The position numbers were made by a program, and so were the translations under genes. A stretch of 64,000 nucleotides of DNA from Piscibacillus salipiscarius JCM 13188 (GTDB lineage: Bacteria > Bacillota > Bacilli > Bacillales > Alkalibacillaceae). Each line of letters begins with the position of its first letter. Position 1 is the first letter of the stretch. The DNA is taken from contig NZ_BBCD01000007.1 in the NCBI RefSeq assembly GCF_001311865.1, positions 47,892 to 111,891 of the forward strand, written 5' to 3'. Under the pieces are notes generated by a model. It saw nothing but the letters and a program-made list of their open reading frames with translations, was not told the origin of the DNA and ran no database searches. Of the stretch, positions 8,993 through 20,550 are shown in pieces.

Positions 8993-10099
8993 ATGTCTAC
9001 GATTATTCACCGCAAAGATACAAGGCCCGTAAAAGTCGGGGATTTAATTATTGGTGGAAAAGACGAAGTTGTTATTCAATCAATGACCACAACGAAAACT
9101 CATGATGTTAAAGCTACAGTAAATGAAATACATCGCTTAGAAGAAGCTGGATGCCAGGTCGTTCGTGTTGCTTGTCCGGATGATCGAGCTGCAGATGCTA
9201 TTCCAGAAATTAAGAAGCGAATTAATATTCCGCTTGTTGTAGATATACACTTCAACTATAGATATGCATTAAAAGCCATTGAAGGTGGTGCGGATAAAAT
9301 CCGCATCAATCCAGGAAATATCGGTAAACGCGAACGCGTTGAAGAAGTTGTTAAAGCTGCTAAAGGAAGAGGAATTCCGATTAGAATCGGTGTTAACGCT
9401 GGTTCATTAGAACGTCATTTAATAGAAAAATATGGATACCCTACAGCTGATGCAATGGTTGAAAGTGCATTAGGTCATATCAAAATTTTAGAAGACCTTG
9501 ACTTTCATGACATCGTTGTCTCATTAAAAGCATCCGATGTTAAATTAGCCATTGAAGCTTATGAAAAAGCTGCTGAAGTTATACCTTATCCTTTACACCT
9601 TGGTATAACCGAGTCTGGTACACTTTTTGCAGGAACCGTTAAAAGTGCTGCCGGTTTAGGTGCTATTTTAAGTAAAGGAATTGGAAGCACTTTACGCATT
9701 TCATTGAGTGCAGATCCAGTTGAGGAAGTTAAAGTAGCTAAAGAACTATTAAAATCTTTCGGTCTTGCTTCGAATGCAGCGACTTTAATTTCATGTCCTA
9801 CTTGTGGCCGTATTGAAATCGACTTGATTAGTATTGCAAATGAAGTTGAAGAGTATATACAAACGATTAAAGCACCTATTAAAGTAGCCGTACTGGGTTG
9901 CGCTGTTAATGGACCAGGTGAAGCACGTGAAGCTGATATTGGAATCGCAGGCGCGCGTGGTGAAGGTCTATTATTCAGGCATGGAGAAATTATTCGAAAA
10001 GTTCCTGAGGAAACGATGGTTGAGGAGCTTAAAAAAGAAGTCGATAAATTAGCTGAAGAACATTATAAAAAACAAGAAGAAGAAAAACAAAATGCCTAA
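8993..10099 (+). CDS. ispG: 4-hydroxy-3-methylbut-2-enyl diphosphate synthase (flavodoxin)
   Basis: Sixth step of the MEP isoprenoid pathway: converts MEcPP to HMBPP using a 4Fe-4S cluster. It is 368 aa and intact. Cluster cysteines are in SCPTCGR (two) and [10 protein letters not shown]. The TIM-barrel part starts at [22 protein letters not shown]. The open frame extends upstream to 8927, but ATG at 8993 follows AAAAGGGGAG and matches the family N-terminus. The partner enzyme ispH is at 13.3 kb. It stands alone, with a terminator right after it. Confidence 0.97.
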   Translation: MSTIIHRKDTRPVKVGDLIIGGKDEVVIQSMTTTKTHDVKATVNEIHRLEEAGCQVVRVACPDDRAADAIPEIKKRINIPLVVDIHFNYRYALKAIEGGADKIRINPGNIGKRERVEEVVKAAKGRGIPIRIGVNAGSLERHLIEKYGYPTADAMVESALGHIKILEDLDFHDIVVSLKASDVKLAIEAYEKAAEVIPYPLHLGITESGTLFAGTVKSAAGLGAILSKGIGSTLRISLSADPVEEVKVAKELLKSFGLASNAATLISCPTCGRIEIDLISIANEVEEYIQTIKAPIKVAVLGCAVNGPGEAREADIGIAGARGEGLLFRHGEIIRKVPEETMVEELKKEVDKLAEEHYKKQEEEKQNA

Positions 10100-10102
10100 A
10101 GT

Positions 10103-10140
10103 AAATCCCCTAAGACATTAATCTTAGGGGATTTTATTTT
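10103..10140 (+). terminator. Terminator of ispG
   Basis: A 13-bp perfect stem AAATCCCCTAAGA / TCTTAGGGGATTT is followed by a T-rich tail. Its 3' end touches the stop of the convergent yqfX. Confidence 0.9.
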
Positions 10141-10558
10141 TACATTATTGGAAAGACGAATAACCGTAATGCGACAGCTAAGATAGCAATACCTATCGCA
10201 ATGTTACCCAGTGTATCTGCACCACGTCTTTTTGCGTAGATGCCCATTACAGCACCAATTACAGCAAACAGTAACGTCCATACGAAGAAAGATAGTAGTG
10301 ATACAACTAACGCAATCCAACCCCAACCTGCATCAACATGTTCTTCAAAACGCGTTTCTTTCTCTTCTTTCTTAATTTTTCTTCATCTAATTCATTTGGG
10401 TTGAATGTTGCAGCATCACTTGCAAACTCCGTATCATACCCACGATCTCTTTCATCATATTCATTATAGTCCTTATAGACCTTTTTTTGTTTTTCACCTT
10501 TATTTGGAAAATAATCCTGATCATCATCAAAACTTGTTGGGTACTGATCATCAGCCAT
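10140..10558 (-). CDS. yqfX: YqfX-like protein: acidic N-terminus plus two membrane helices (frameshifted)
   Basis: The open frame shows only the cytosolic part (MADDQYPTSFDDDQDYFP... EEKLRKKRKK). Shifting by one base near 10345 extends it with VDAGWGWIALVVSLLSFFVW, a glycine-rich turn (MGIYAKRRGADTLG) and a second helix (IAIGIAILAVALRLFVFPIM), ending at TAA 10140-10142. The restored length is about 139 aa, similar to B. subtilis YqfX, which lies in the same cluster. The role is unknown; the shape is that of small DUF4190-like double-helix membrane proteins. It faces ispG and shares the end region of its terminator. Confidence 0.75.
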
Positions 10559-10695
10559 AATTATCTTACCTCACTTTCTACGTGGTATTTATAGTGTGTG
10601 AGGTTTTAATAATTTACATAAGTAATTTTGGAAATGATCAATTTTTAATATTTAGCATATACATAATGATGACTTTTATTGAAAGGAAGTTTTAC

Positions 10696-10969
10696 ATGCT
10701 TAAGCATCTAATTCGAACGAAATTGTATGCTTCAACCCCAGATGAATTGATGAAATACAGCAAACAGTACGGCATTTCGTTAACGAGACAACAAGCAAAC
10801 CAATTACTCCAATTTATAAAAAAAAGAATCGATCGACCCATTTTCTAAACAGGACCGATCGAAAACTTATCAATATGTGGAACAACATATTGGTCGTCAA
10901 GAAGCACAACAAGCTGAACGCCTATTGAATCAACTTGCTAAACAGTATAATTTAGATCATTTATTGTAA
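10696..10969 (+). CDS. yqfT: YqfT, DUF2624 protein (frameshift in A8 run)
   Basis: A short cytosolic helical protein of unknown role. ATG at 10696 (MLKHLIRTKLYASTPDELMK) follows GAAAGGAAG. The frame breaks in the run of eight A at 10818-10825. Restoring one base leads into DPFSKQDRSKTYQYVEQHIG and ends NLDHLL at TAA 10967-10969, about 90 aa. The pattern Y-G-I-x-L-T-x-x-Q-A and the C-terminal Q-x-Q-A-E-R-L-L-N-Q helix match B. subtilis YqfT, which also sits beside nfo (yqfS). It converges on nfo, with eight bases between the stops. Confidence 0.8.
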
Positions 10970-10977
10970 TTATTGAT

Positions 10978-11864
10978 TCATAATTTTTCTTTGAGATCTT
11001 GATCAAAAGTTCCATTTCTTAACATTTCAATCTCAAACTTATAAGGCGGTTTTTTATTCTTTTATCTTCACCAACATATGGCGTCTCTAAAATTTTAGGT
11101 AAATGCATTAAGTCAGGGTGATGGACAACTTGGTGAATAGCTTCAAACCCGATGTGACCAAAGCCAATATTTTCATGTCGGTCCTTTCTTGCACCACATT
11201 CATTTTTACTGTCATTAATATGAATAACTTTCATTCTTTCTATGCCAATAGTGTCATCAAATTCTTTAAGTACTCCATCAAAATCATTTACAATATCGTA
11301 CCCTGCATCATGAACGTGACAAGTATCAAAACACACGGATAGATGTTGATTATTTTTGACACCATCAATAATTCTGGCAATTTCATCAAATGAACGTCCA
11401 CACTCTGATCCTTTACCAGCCATTGTTTCTAGAGCGATTTGAACGTTTTGATCTTTTTGAAGAATTTCATTTAACCCTTCAATAATTTTATCAATCCCAG
11501 CATCTGCTCCTGCTCCAACATGAGCTCCAGGATGTAAAACAATTTGTTTCGCCCCTAAAGCTTCTGTTCGGTCAATTTCTGATTGCAAGAAATCAACGCC
11601 TAACTTGAATGTTGCAGGTTTAGTTGTGTTACCTATGTTAATAATGTATGGTGCATGTACAATAAATTCATCAATACCGTTTTCTTTCATATGATTTTGC
11701 CCTGCTTCGATGTTAAGGTCTTCAATATCTTTTCGTCTCGTATTTTGCGGAGCTCCTGTATAAATCATAAACGTGTTTGCACCATAAGAAACCGCTTCTT
11801 CACTAGAAGCCAAAAGCATTTTCTTCCCACTCATTGATACGTGTGAACCTATTTTTAATGTCAT
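10978..11864 (-). CDS. nfo: Endonuclease IV (frameshift near C-terminus)
   Basis: Zn-dependent AP endonuclease (YqfS in B. subtilis) of base excision repair, cutting 5' of abasic sites; in Bacillus it is a spore-protective enzyme. The TIM barrel starts [17 protein letters not shown]. Metal ligands are in [44 protein letters not shown] and ILETPY. The visible frame ends early after VGEDK; restoring one A near 11055 gives [20 protein letters not shown] and a TGA at 10978, for about 295 aa. The start overlaps the cshB stop (TAATG), so the two are coupled. Confidence 0.93.
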
Positions 11865-13189
11865 TACTTTCTCCTCCCTTTATTCATCTTTCGGAATTTC
11901 TCTCGTTTTAGTTGTTTTTTAATTTGGTCTTTTTCTTGTTTCATTTTTTTCTTATAACCAGGTTTAACCTTTTTTTGGTTTCCTAACCTTTTTCCATGCT
12001 TTCTTTTTCAAGTTCGTTTTCTTGCTGCTCTCGTTTTTTTCTTACGTTCCATTCTTTAACTGGCACCCATTCGCCTTTTTTTAATATCGTAGTTGTGAAA
12101 TTCGATCCCAGTCTCTTCAAGTTTTTCTATAATAGGCAAATCCTTCTCATCATAAAATGTAACAGCTGTTCCTTCATTACCTGCTCTTGCAGTTCTACCA
12201 ACACGGTGAATGTAGGTATCTACATCTTGAGGAAATTCAGCATTAAATACATGACTAACACCCGGGATATCAATACCTCTTGCTGCTAAATCTGTAGCAA
12301 CAATATATTGATATTTTAAAGAACGTAAGTCATTTAGCATTCTTTTACGCTCTCTTGGCTTAAGTCCACCGTGTATTACACCCGTTTCCAGTCCTTTGTC
12401 TAATAAATCTTTACTTAAATCATCGGCGTGTTCCTTTTTATTGACAAAAATTAATGCAATGTATGGATGAATTAATTTAGATGTTTCAACAATTATATCA
12501 GCCGCCCGGCGGTGTCGCCTTGGAATTAATCGATGTTCTAATTTAGAAGCATTCTCTTGATCGTCTATCACGATATAATTTGGATTAATTAAATATTTAC
12601 GCAAGAATGGTTGTAATTTTTTAGGGACGGTGGCTGAAAACACCATTGTTTGAACGTCGGCATACATACGACTTACAATTTGGTCTACTTCTTCCATTAG
12701 GCCTAAATCAATAAGCAAATCCGCTTCATCAATTACTACACTATTAACAGTTGAGGGGTTAATGGCATTCTCTTCAATAAAGTCTAAAATCCTTCCTGGA
12801 GTCCCTACAATTAAATGAGGTTGTTTCTGAAACTTTTGAAGTTCGCGCTCTTTATCAGTTCCGCCAATGACTAAACGTGAAGTAAATTCAAGTTCAGAAT
12901 GATCCTGCATCTTTTTAACTTCATGAAAAATTTGCATCGCTAACTCACGAGTCGGGGCAACAATCATTTTTTGTGTTGTTTGTTCGTTTAAGTTAAGCTG
13001 ATCAATTAACGGAATTAAATAAGCATGCGTTTTACCAGTACCAGTTTGTGACTGCCCAATCACGTTTTCGTAGCGTAGAGCAGCTGGTATAACTCGATGC
13101 TGGATTTCAGTAGGTTGTTTAAATCTTAAACCCTGTATAACTGTTAACATATTAGGGCTTAATTGATATGATTGAAAATATCTATTCAT
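11864..13189 (-). CDS. cshB: DEAD-box RNA helicase CshB (two compensating indels in the tail)
   Basis: ATP-dependent RNA helicase (YqfR) linked to cold shock and ribosome/RNA remodelling. All motifs are visible: Q motif ([11 protein letters not shown]), I (SQTGTGKT), Ia (PTRELA), II (DEAD), III (SAT), and VI ([10 protein letters not shown]). The literal frame has an N-terminal extension to 13327; the right start is ATG at 13189 ([12 protein letters not shown]) behind AAAGGAGAA. The frame also stops early at 12056; two opposite one-base changes in A-runs near 12075 and 12005 restore the lysine/arginine-rich tail, ending TAA at 11864-11866, where nfo starts. The total is 441 aa, normal for CshB. 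Confidence 0.92.
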
Positions 13190-13325
13190 TTTACATTCTC
13201 CTTTATTCCTAACAATATTTATTATAAAGGAGACATACTTTAAATGCCACCGAATAAACATTTTGTCAATAAAGCTTATAGCCTTTATAATAAGCATAGA
13301 GAGTATAAATGGGGAGGCCATTTTC

Positions 13326-14291
13326 ATGGAAGTTATAAAAATTGCACCAAGGGGCTATTGTTACGGTGTTGTAGATGCCATGGTCATTGCAAGCAACGCT
13401 GCCAAAGACCCAAACTTACCAAGACCGATCTACATTTTAGGAATGATCGTTCATAATAGTCATGTAACAAAAGCTTTTAAAGATGAAGGAATTGTCACAT
13501 TAGATCAACGAGGTAAAAGTCGTTTAGAGCTTTTAAAAGATATTAATGAAGGTACGGTCGTCTTTACAGCACATGGTGTTTCACCAGAAGTAAAAGAAGT
13601 TGCTGAAAGTAAAGGATTAACTGTGCTTGATGCGACTTGCCCTGATGTGACTCGCACACATGATTTGATTCGCGAAAAAGTTTCAGAGGGATATGAAGTT
13701 GTTTATATTGGTAAAAAAGGTCATCCAGAACCTGAAGGAGCCGTTGGAGTTGCGCCAGGTCACGTTCATTTGATTACAACTGAAGAAGATGCTAAAGAGT
13801 TAAACTTTGACGAAGATACAAAAATTATCGTAACGAACCAAACGACGATGAGTCAATGGGATGTTTATGACGTTATGCAAAAAGTTAAAGAGTTATATCC
13901 GCAGACTGAAATGGTTCAAGAAATTTGTATGGCAACGCAAGTTAGACAAGAAGCTGTTGCTGAACAAGCTAAGGATGCAGATTTAACGTTAGTAGTTGGT
14001 GACCCTATGAGTAATAACTCCAACCGTTTAGCCCAAGTTTCTAAACAAATTGCCGGAACTGAAGCTTATCGAATTGCAGATGTTTCTGAAATTAAGTTGG
14101 AATGGCTTCAAGATTGCGAAAAAGTTGCCGTAACGGCTGGCGCTTCAACACCAACTCCAATTACTAAAGAAGTAATTCGCTTTATCGAAAATTATAATCA
14201 TGAAGATGAGAGTTCATGGGAACGCGAATCACTTGTTACAAATAATAAAATTTTACCTAAAGTTAAATCAACAAAGAAAAAACGCGCTTAA
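13326..14291 (+). CDS. ispH: 4-hydroxy-3-methylbut-2-enyl diphosphate reductase
   Basis: Last step of the MEP pathway: reduces HMBPP to IPP and DMAPP. Three cysteines that hold the 3Fe-4S/4Fe-4S cluster are in RGYCYGV (residue 13), DATCPDVT and [10 protein letters not shown]. The S-x-N element near the C-terminus (SNNSNRL) is present. It is 321 aa and intact. ATG at 13326 follows GGGGAGG; the longer open frame from 13263 is ignored. It is divergent from cshB and ends with a terminator. Confidence 0.97.
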   Translation: MEVIKIAPRGYCYGVVDAMVIASNAAKDPNLPRPIYILGMIVHNSHVTKAFKDEGIVTLDQRGKSRLELLKDINEGTVVFTAHGVSPEVKEVAESKGLTVLDATCPDVTRTHDLIREKVSEGYEVVYIGKKGHPEPEGAVGVAPGHVHLITTEEDAKELNFDEDTKIIVTNQTTMSQWDVYDVMQKVKELYPQTEMVQEICMATQVRQEAVAEQAKDADLTLVVGDPMSNNSNRLAQVSKQIAGTEAYRIADVSEIKLEWLQDCEKVAVTAGASTPTPITKEVIRFIENYNHEDESSWERESLVTNNKILPKVKSTKKKRA

Positions 14292-14320
14292 AAAAATCCG
14301 GCCTTAGCCGGATTTTGTTT
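14291..14320 (+). terminator. Terminator of ispH
   Basis: Stem ATCCGGC/GCCGGAT with a four-base loop, preceded by A-run and followed by TTTTG. It sits between the converging ispH and guaA genes and may serve both. Confidence 0.85.
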
Positions 14321-15856
14321 ATTCCCATTCAATTGTTGATGGTGGCTTGCTTGTTATGTCATAAACCACTCGATTAACATGTTTGACTTCATTAACGATT
14401 CTCGTTGAAATTTTTTCAAGAACATCATAAGGGATTCTCGCCCAGTCAGATGTCATGCCATCAATGGATGTTACTGCTCTTATCCCGATTGCATGATCAT
14501 AAGTTCGTTCATCCCCCATCACTCCAACACTTTGTATGCCTGGTAGGACTGTGAAATACTGCCATACGTCTCTGTCTAAACCAGCGTGCTTAATTTCTTC
14601 ACGTAAAATTGCATCAGATTCTTTAACTAATTCAAGTTTATCCTCAGTAATTTCACCTAATACTCTAATTGCTAGTCCAGGTCCTGGAAATGGCTGTCTC
14701 CATACAATATGCTCTGGAATGCCAAGCTCTTCCCCTAGTACACGAACTTCATCTTTAAATAAAGTATTTAAAGGCTCGATTAAGTCAAAATTCATACGTT
14801 CTGGTAACCCGCCAACGTTATGATGTGATTTAATCGTCTGTGCTGTTTGAGTTCCGCTTTCAATGACATCAGTATAGAGTGTTCCTTGAGCTAAATAATC
14901 AATGTCATGTAATTTTGAGGCTTGATCTTCAAATACATAAATAAACTCATTACCGATGATTTTGCGTTTTTCTTCAGGATCATCTACACCTTTTAATTTT
15001 CCTAAAAACCGGTCTTGAGCATCTACTTTAATAACATTTATATTAAAACCTTCTCTAAACATCTTCATGACGTCTTCTGCTTCATTCTTTCTAAGTAACC
15101 CATGGTCAACGAAGATACATGTTAGTTGATCACCAATAGCACGGTGTAATAAGACTGCGACAACGGATGAATCAACACCGCCACTTAACGCACAAAGAAC
15201 CTTTTTATCTTGTACTTGATTTCTAATTTTTTCAACTTCGAGTTCAATAAAATTTTCCATTGTCCAATTTCCGGAACAACCACAAATATTTAAAACAAAA
15301 TTCTTAAGTAAATCATTTCCATATTCTGAATGTTTTACTTCAGGATGAAATTGCACACCATAGAGTTTTTATCTGGATGACTTATAGCTGCAATTGGACA
15401 AGATTCATTTGAAGCATCCACTTGAAAACCTTCTGGCTCTTTTGTGACATGATCACCGTGGCTCATCCAAACCTGCTGCTCTTCAGGTAACGTTAAAAAT
15501 AACTCTGAATCATTTAACCGCTTAATCACTGCTCTTCCATATTCTCGTCTACCAGCACGTTCGACACTTCCGCCATAATGATAAGACATAAGCTGCATCC
15601 CATAGCAAATACCTAAAATGGGGATGTTTAGTTCAAAGATTTCAGGATCAATCGTAAAGGCTTGATCTCCATATACACTATTTGGGCCTCCAGATAGAAT
15701 GATTCCCGTTGGATTTAAACCCTTTAATTCCTTAGCTGTTATGTCATTAGGCTTTAGTTCACTAAAGACGCCTTGTTCACGAATTCGTCTAGTGATGAGC
15801 TGATTGTATTGACTTCCATAATCCAGTACAATGATTTTTTCATCAATTGACTTCAT
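14319..15856 (-). CDS. guaA: GMP synthase (glutamine-hydrolysing), one frameshift
   Basis: Converts XMP to GMP with glutamine and ATP. N-terminal class I amidotransferase domain: catalytic Cys in GICYGMQLM, His/Glu in [10 protein letters not shown]. Then the ATP-pyrophosphatase P-loop SGGVDSSV and the C-terminal dimerisation domain ending [10 protein letters not shown]. The gene is split in two frames at an AAAAA run near 15365; six A would give [14 protein letters not shown] without a break, and 1,539 bases (512 aa). This is one of the clearest proofs of a homopolymer error, because the enzyme is essential without external guanine. A guanine riboswitch lies in its leader, and guaB is directly upstream. 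Confidence 0.95.
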
Positions 15857-15885
15857 GTTTAAACACCTCGCATTATTTCCCTATA

Positions 15886-15933
15886 TAAAAAACTAGAATT
15901 CCACCTCAAGTAGCTACAAAGGCAGAATTCTAG
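15886..15933 (-). terminator. Riboswitch expression-platform terminator before guaA
   Basis: Minus strand: a CTAGAATTC / GAATTCTAG stem with inner TGCC/GGTG pairs, then a T-run (15884-15892). It lies between the purine aptamer and the guaA start, as expected for ligand-induced termination. Confidence 0.85.
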
Positions 15934-15940
15934 ATTCTTA

Positions 15941-16012
15941 CCTTCATAGTCAGGTTGTTTACGGCAACCCGGTAGAGACTCTTGCTCCATATTAGCAAGG
16001 ATATATGAAGTG
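15941..16012 (-). ncRNA. Guanine-type purine riboswitch controlling guaA
   Basis: The minus strand shows all conserved parts of the purine aptamer: P1 strands CTTCATA / TATGAAG, the J1/2 ATAT element, the core GTCTCTACC after P2, a P3 loop with CCGTAAA, and the closing GACTATG. The specificity base in GACTATG is C, as in guanine (not adenine, which has U) riboswitches. A terminator hairpin follows before the guaA start. I infer that guanine turns guaA off. The switch sits between the guaB stop and guaA, so it regulates guaA separately from guaB. Confidence 0.92.
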
Positions 16013-16045
16013 ATTCCGTTTTTATAAGGGGTTTAAAATACAAAA

Positions 16046-17528
<1,483 letters not shown>

Positions 17529-17547
17529 TTATTTCATTTTAAATAAG

Positions 17548-17575
17548 ATTATCAACGTTACATCTTAAATGTCAA
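17548..17575 (-). promoter_or_regulatory. SigA-type promoter of guaB
   Basis: Minus strand: a perfect TTGACA (17570-17575) is followed after 16 bases by GATAAT (17548-17553), about 38 bases before the guaB start. Confidence 0.6.
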
Positions 17576-17612
17576 CATGGAGGAAATAAGTTATAAGATT
17601 CAAAATAAACAG

Positions 17613-17650
17613 AAAACAAGCAGAGGTTATAAAATAACCCCTGCTTGTTT
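17613..17650 (-). terminator. Terminator of the cccA-trmK-yqfO side, before guaB
   Basis: A 17-bp nearly perfect stem (AAACAAGCAGAGGTTAT with its partner) and a three-base loop begin at the inferred yqfO stop and are followed by T-rich sequence on the minus strand. Confidence 0.88.
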
Positions 17651-18756
17651 TAGATAAAAGTAAACGGCTCTGTGATTGTGGAAGATGATATATAGTCTAC
17701 ATCTAAATCCTGACTACGTTCTTTTTAAGATTTTCAGTAGTTCGCTTTTCATAACTTTCTCGATGTGATGACCAGGATCAATAACATTTAATCCTATACC
17801 AAGTGCATCATGGGCCGTATGGTAATACAAATCACCTGTAATTAAAACATCTGCTCCTTTAATTTTAGCCTGATCAATATATTTATTTCCATCGCCACCA
17901 ATTACAGCAATTGTTTGTACTTTCTTAGAATGTTCTCCCACCATTCTTACATAAGGTACATCGAATGACTTTTTAACATACTCAGCAAAATCCTCAAGTG
18001 CTAAAGGTTGATCTAACTTTCCAATTCTACCTAATCCACGCTTTATGCCTGGTAATTCTACTGGGTAAACATCATAGGCCATTTCTTCATACGGATGAGC
18101 ATCCACTGAGGCATCTATCACCTTTCTTAAAATCGACTTAGGAACAATTGTTTCCATTCGTACTTCTTGTACTTTTTCGAGTTCACCTTTTGTCCTATAT
18201 ATGGGTTAGTACCATCTAATGGTTTAAACGTTCCTGTTCCAGTTGAATTAAATGTACAGTGACTGTAATCCCCTATGTGTCCCGCTCCAGCATTAGAAAG
18301 AGCATCTCTTAGTTGGTCTTCATGAGTTTGAGGGACAAATACCACTAACTTAAATAAAGGTTCTTCCCCTGTCTCAACTAAAATATCTGTATGCTTAATA
18401 CCAAGCTGATTCATAAGCATATCATTTACGCCACCTGTTGCAATGTCTAAATTCGTATGTGCAGCGTAAACAGATATATCATGTTTTATCAACTTTTGAA
18501 TAATTCTTCCTTTTTCACTATTTAGATCTATCTTTTTTAAAGGTTTAAAAATAAGGGGATGGTGTGCAACAATCAGATTGACGTCGTTTTCAATCGCTTC
18601 ATCAACAACACTTTCTAAAACATCTAAAGCAATCATTACTTTAGAAACTTTAGCATTCATCTTACCTACATGAAGACCAATTTTATCCCCTTCAAAGGCA
18701 TAAGATTTTGGTGCGAAGTCTTCAAGCAAGTTAATGACATCCTTAACGGTCGCCAT
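17650..18756 (-). CDS. yqfO: Nif3-like dinuclear metal-centre hexameric protein YqfO (two frameshifts)
   Basis: Widely conserved Nif3/YbgI family protein with a toroidal shape and a dinuclear metal site; molecular role unsettled. Metal-binding His are in LIVAHHPLIF and YAAHTNLD at the N-terminal half and in DPGHHIEKV near the C-terminus. The middle insert belongs to the PII/CutA-like domain of the longer Firmicute form. Frames meet near 18185 (one base restores YIGTKGELEKVQEV). The end frame also shifts near 17735, giving DYISSSTITEPFTFI and TAA at 17650; the total is 368 aa, like B. subtilis YqfO. The start overlaps the trmK end by 14 bases. Confidence 0.88.
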
Positions 18757-19449
18757 AATTGATTTCCTCCTTAATCCATTTTACTTGTTGAACGAATTCC
18801 TCAAGTTTTTCACTACTAACATTAGTAGATTGCTTCATTTGTTCAATAATTTTTCTTTTTTATGTAATACATTTTCCCATTTTCTATAAAAAGCATCGGG
18901 TTTCTTAAGGAGTAATATTGGACCTAAATACAGCTCTTTAGGAGTATATTGGGTGGACTGATTATCAGGTTCCAAAACAACAATTTCATAAATATAGCCT
19001 TCTTCATCCAAGATTTCCTCTTCAACTATTTTAAAATTGTAATTCTTAGCAAAGCTCCTTACAGATTGTGCATCAATATTTGGTTGTAAGATTAGTCGTT
19101 TAACATTAGATAGTTTAGATCTACCGTTATCCAATATTGACGTGATAAGTGATCCTCCCATTCCAGCAATGACAATTGTGTCTGCTTCACCCTCTTTTAA
19201 TATGTCGAGTCCATCTCCCAAACGAACGTCAATTTGTCCTTTAAGCCCAATTTGATTGACTTGCTGTTGAGCCGATTCAAATGGTCCTCCATTCACTTCT
19301 CCAGCTATTGCATTTACATGTTCATGCTTTAAACATACGTAACAAGGTAAATAGGCATGATCAGAACCGATATCAGCTAAAACTTTAGTGTCTTTCGGTA
19401 TGTAGTTTGCTACAGTCATTAATCGTTTAGATAAATTAATTTTCGTCAT
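18743..19449 (-). CDS. trmK: tRNA (adenine-22-N1)-methyltransferase (frameshift at C-terminus)
   Basis: SAM-dependent enzyme (YqfN) that makes m1A22 in the D-loop of certain tRNAs, such as Ser and Tyr. Motif I is VLADIGSDHAYLP; the catalytic-loop region is VIAGMGGSLI; LILQPNIDAQSVR is typical of the family. The start is ATG at 19449 (MTKINLSKRL), not the longer open frame at 19536, which begins inside the cccA terminator. A missing A near 18858 truncates the frame; restored, it continues KIIEQMKQSTNVSSEKLEEF and ends at 18743 inside yqfO, a coupled overlap. The restored length is about 235 aa. Confidence 0.9.
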
Positions 19450-19473
19450 TTGTATGAAATCCTCTTTCAGTTT

Positions 19474-19511
19474 AAAAAAAGTCCAGAAACATGGAATATG
19501 TCCTGGACTTT
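19474..19511 (-). terminator. Terminator of cccA
   Basis: Stem AAAGTCCAG/CTGGACTTT around a 16-base loop with a T-run on the minus strand, 12 bases after the cccA stop. Confidence 0.8.
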
Positions 19512-19522
19512 TCATTACTTTT

Positions 19523-19885
19523 CTACTCTTTCCCATTTAACAGCCATTCGGCTATGACTTCTGCTTCTTCAGCATTCGCATAATCACCTGTCATTAGGTT
19601 ACTACCTTCAACACCGTTGTTAATGATATCAACTAATTCCTCTTTAGAATAACGATCTCCAACAGTATTTAAGTTAGGCGCATTACCTGAACCGCTTAGG
19701 TCAGCACCGTGACAAGATGTACAGTTGTTTTGTTGTACTAACTCTGCCGGATCCAGGGTACCTTCATTACCACCTTCACCCTCTGCTTGGTCCATTTGAG
19801 CTAGTCCAACTCCACCCATTACAACCATTGTAACAATCCCTAGTAAAGCAATAAGTGCATATGGCATAACTAAATTTTTCTTCAT
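19523..19885 (-). CDS. cccA: Cytochrome c-550, membrane-anchored
   Basis: Small c-type cytochrome on the outer face of the cytoplasmic membrane, an electron carrier. An N-terminal membrane helix (LVMPYALIALLGIVTMVVMG) is followed by an acidic, glycine-rich linker (EGEGGNEGT), a single CTSCH haem-attachment motif at residues 55-59 and the likely axial Met in SNLMTGDY. It is 120 aa and intact. Its position next to rpoD matches B. subtilis cccA. Confidence 0.95.
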   Translation of the reverse strand: MKKNLVMPYALIALLGIVTMVVMGGVGLAQMDQAEGEGGNEGTLDPAELVQQNNCTSCHGADLSGSGNAPNLNTVGDRYSKEELVDIINNGVEGSNLMTGDYANAEEAEVIAEWLLNGKE

Positions 19886-19991
19886 GTTATTTGCCCTCCT
19901 TCGTTGCGCTATATGTATACGGATATAAATTCAAACTATATTTATTTTACTCGAAAAATCCATAAACTAAAAGGGAGAAATTGTGAATATT

Positions 19992-20524
19992 TTATATAAC
20001 ATAATAATTTATTAGTAAAATTATAATACCAGTCATACCTGATAAGATTAAATAACTAAATCGTTTCCAAAACCAATTGTTATCCAAGCAAAACAATTTA
20101 TTAAAGTTATTAATGCTGGATGAATACCCAGATTAAAAATAATGTTTAAATTTAATGATCCCGTTAATACAATAGATAACAGGACTATAATCGATAAATG
20201 GAAAATAAATTGATTCAATCTATAAAAGATCAACATATGAAAAGATGCAATACTTACTGTAAAAATTATAACAAATAATTTAACCCATTGTTGAAATTCA
20301 TCATTTAATAATAAAAAAGTTGAAACAGGGAGTAAGAGCACTAAGAAGGTTAAGTCAATATAATACCAAATATTGCTCTGCTTCTTAGATACTTCTGATT
20401 CCGAATTACCTTCCCCCTGAGTATATAGCATTAATAAAAAGTCGCAATATTTTTCTGGTAGAAGTTTGGACTCTTTCCAATACTTTATTTCTTTAATAAT
20501 GACCTCTTTACGATCAAAATTCAT
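19992..20524 (-). CDS. Membrane protein of unknown function between rpoD and cccA (frameshifted)
   Basis: A charged N-terminal 55 residues (MNFDRKEVIIKEIKYWKESK, then LLPEKYCDFLLMLYTQGEG) precedes about five membrane helices (WYYIDLTFLVLLLPVSTFLL, WVKLFVIIFTVSIASFHMLI, FIFHLSIIVLLSIVLTGSL and others). The literal frame stops at 20048; a one-base shift near 20070 continues with WFWKRFSYLILSGMTGIIIL and ends at 19992, about 177 aa. The soluble head with L-P-x-x-Y-C-x-F-L-x-x-L-Y resembles N-terminal regions of several Bacillaceae membrane proteins near sigA. No function is known to me. Confidence 0.65.
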
Positions 20525-20550
20525 GCTTTCCCCATGTTAAACTTAGACAA

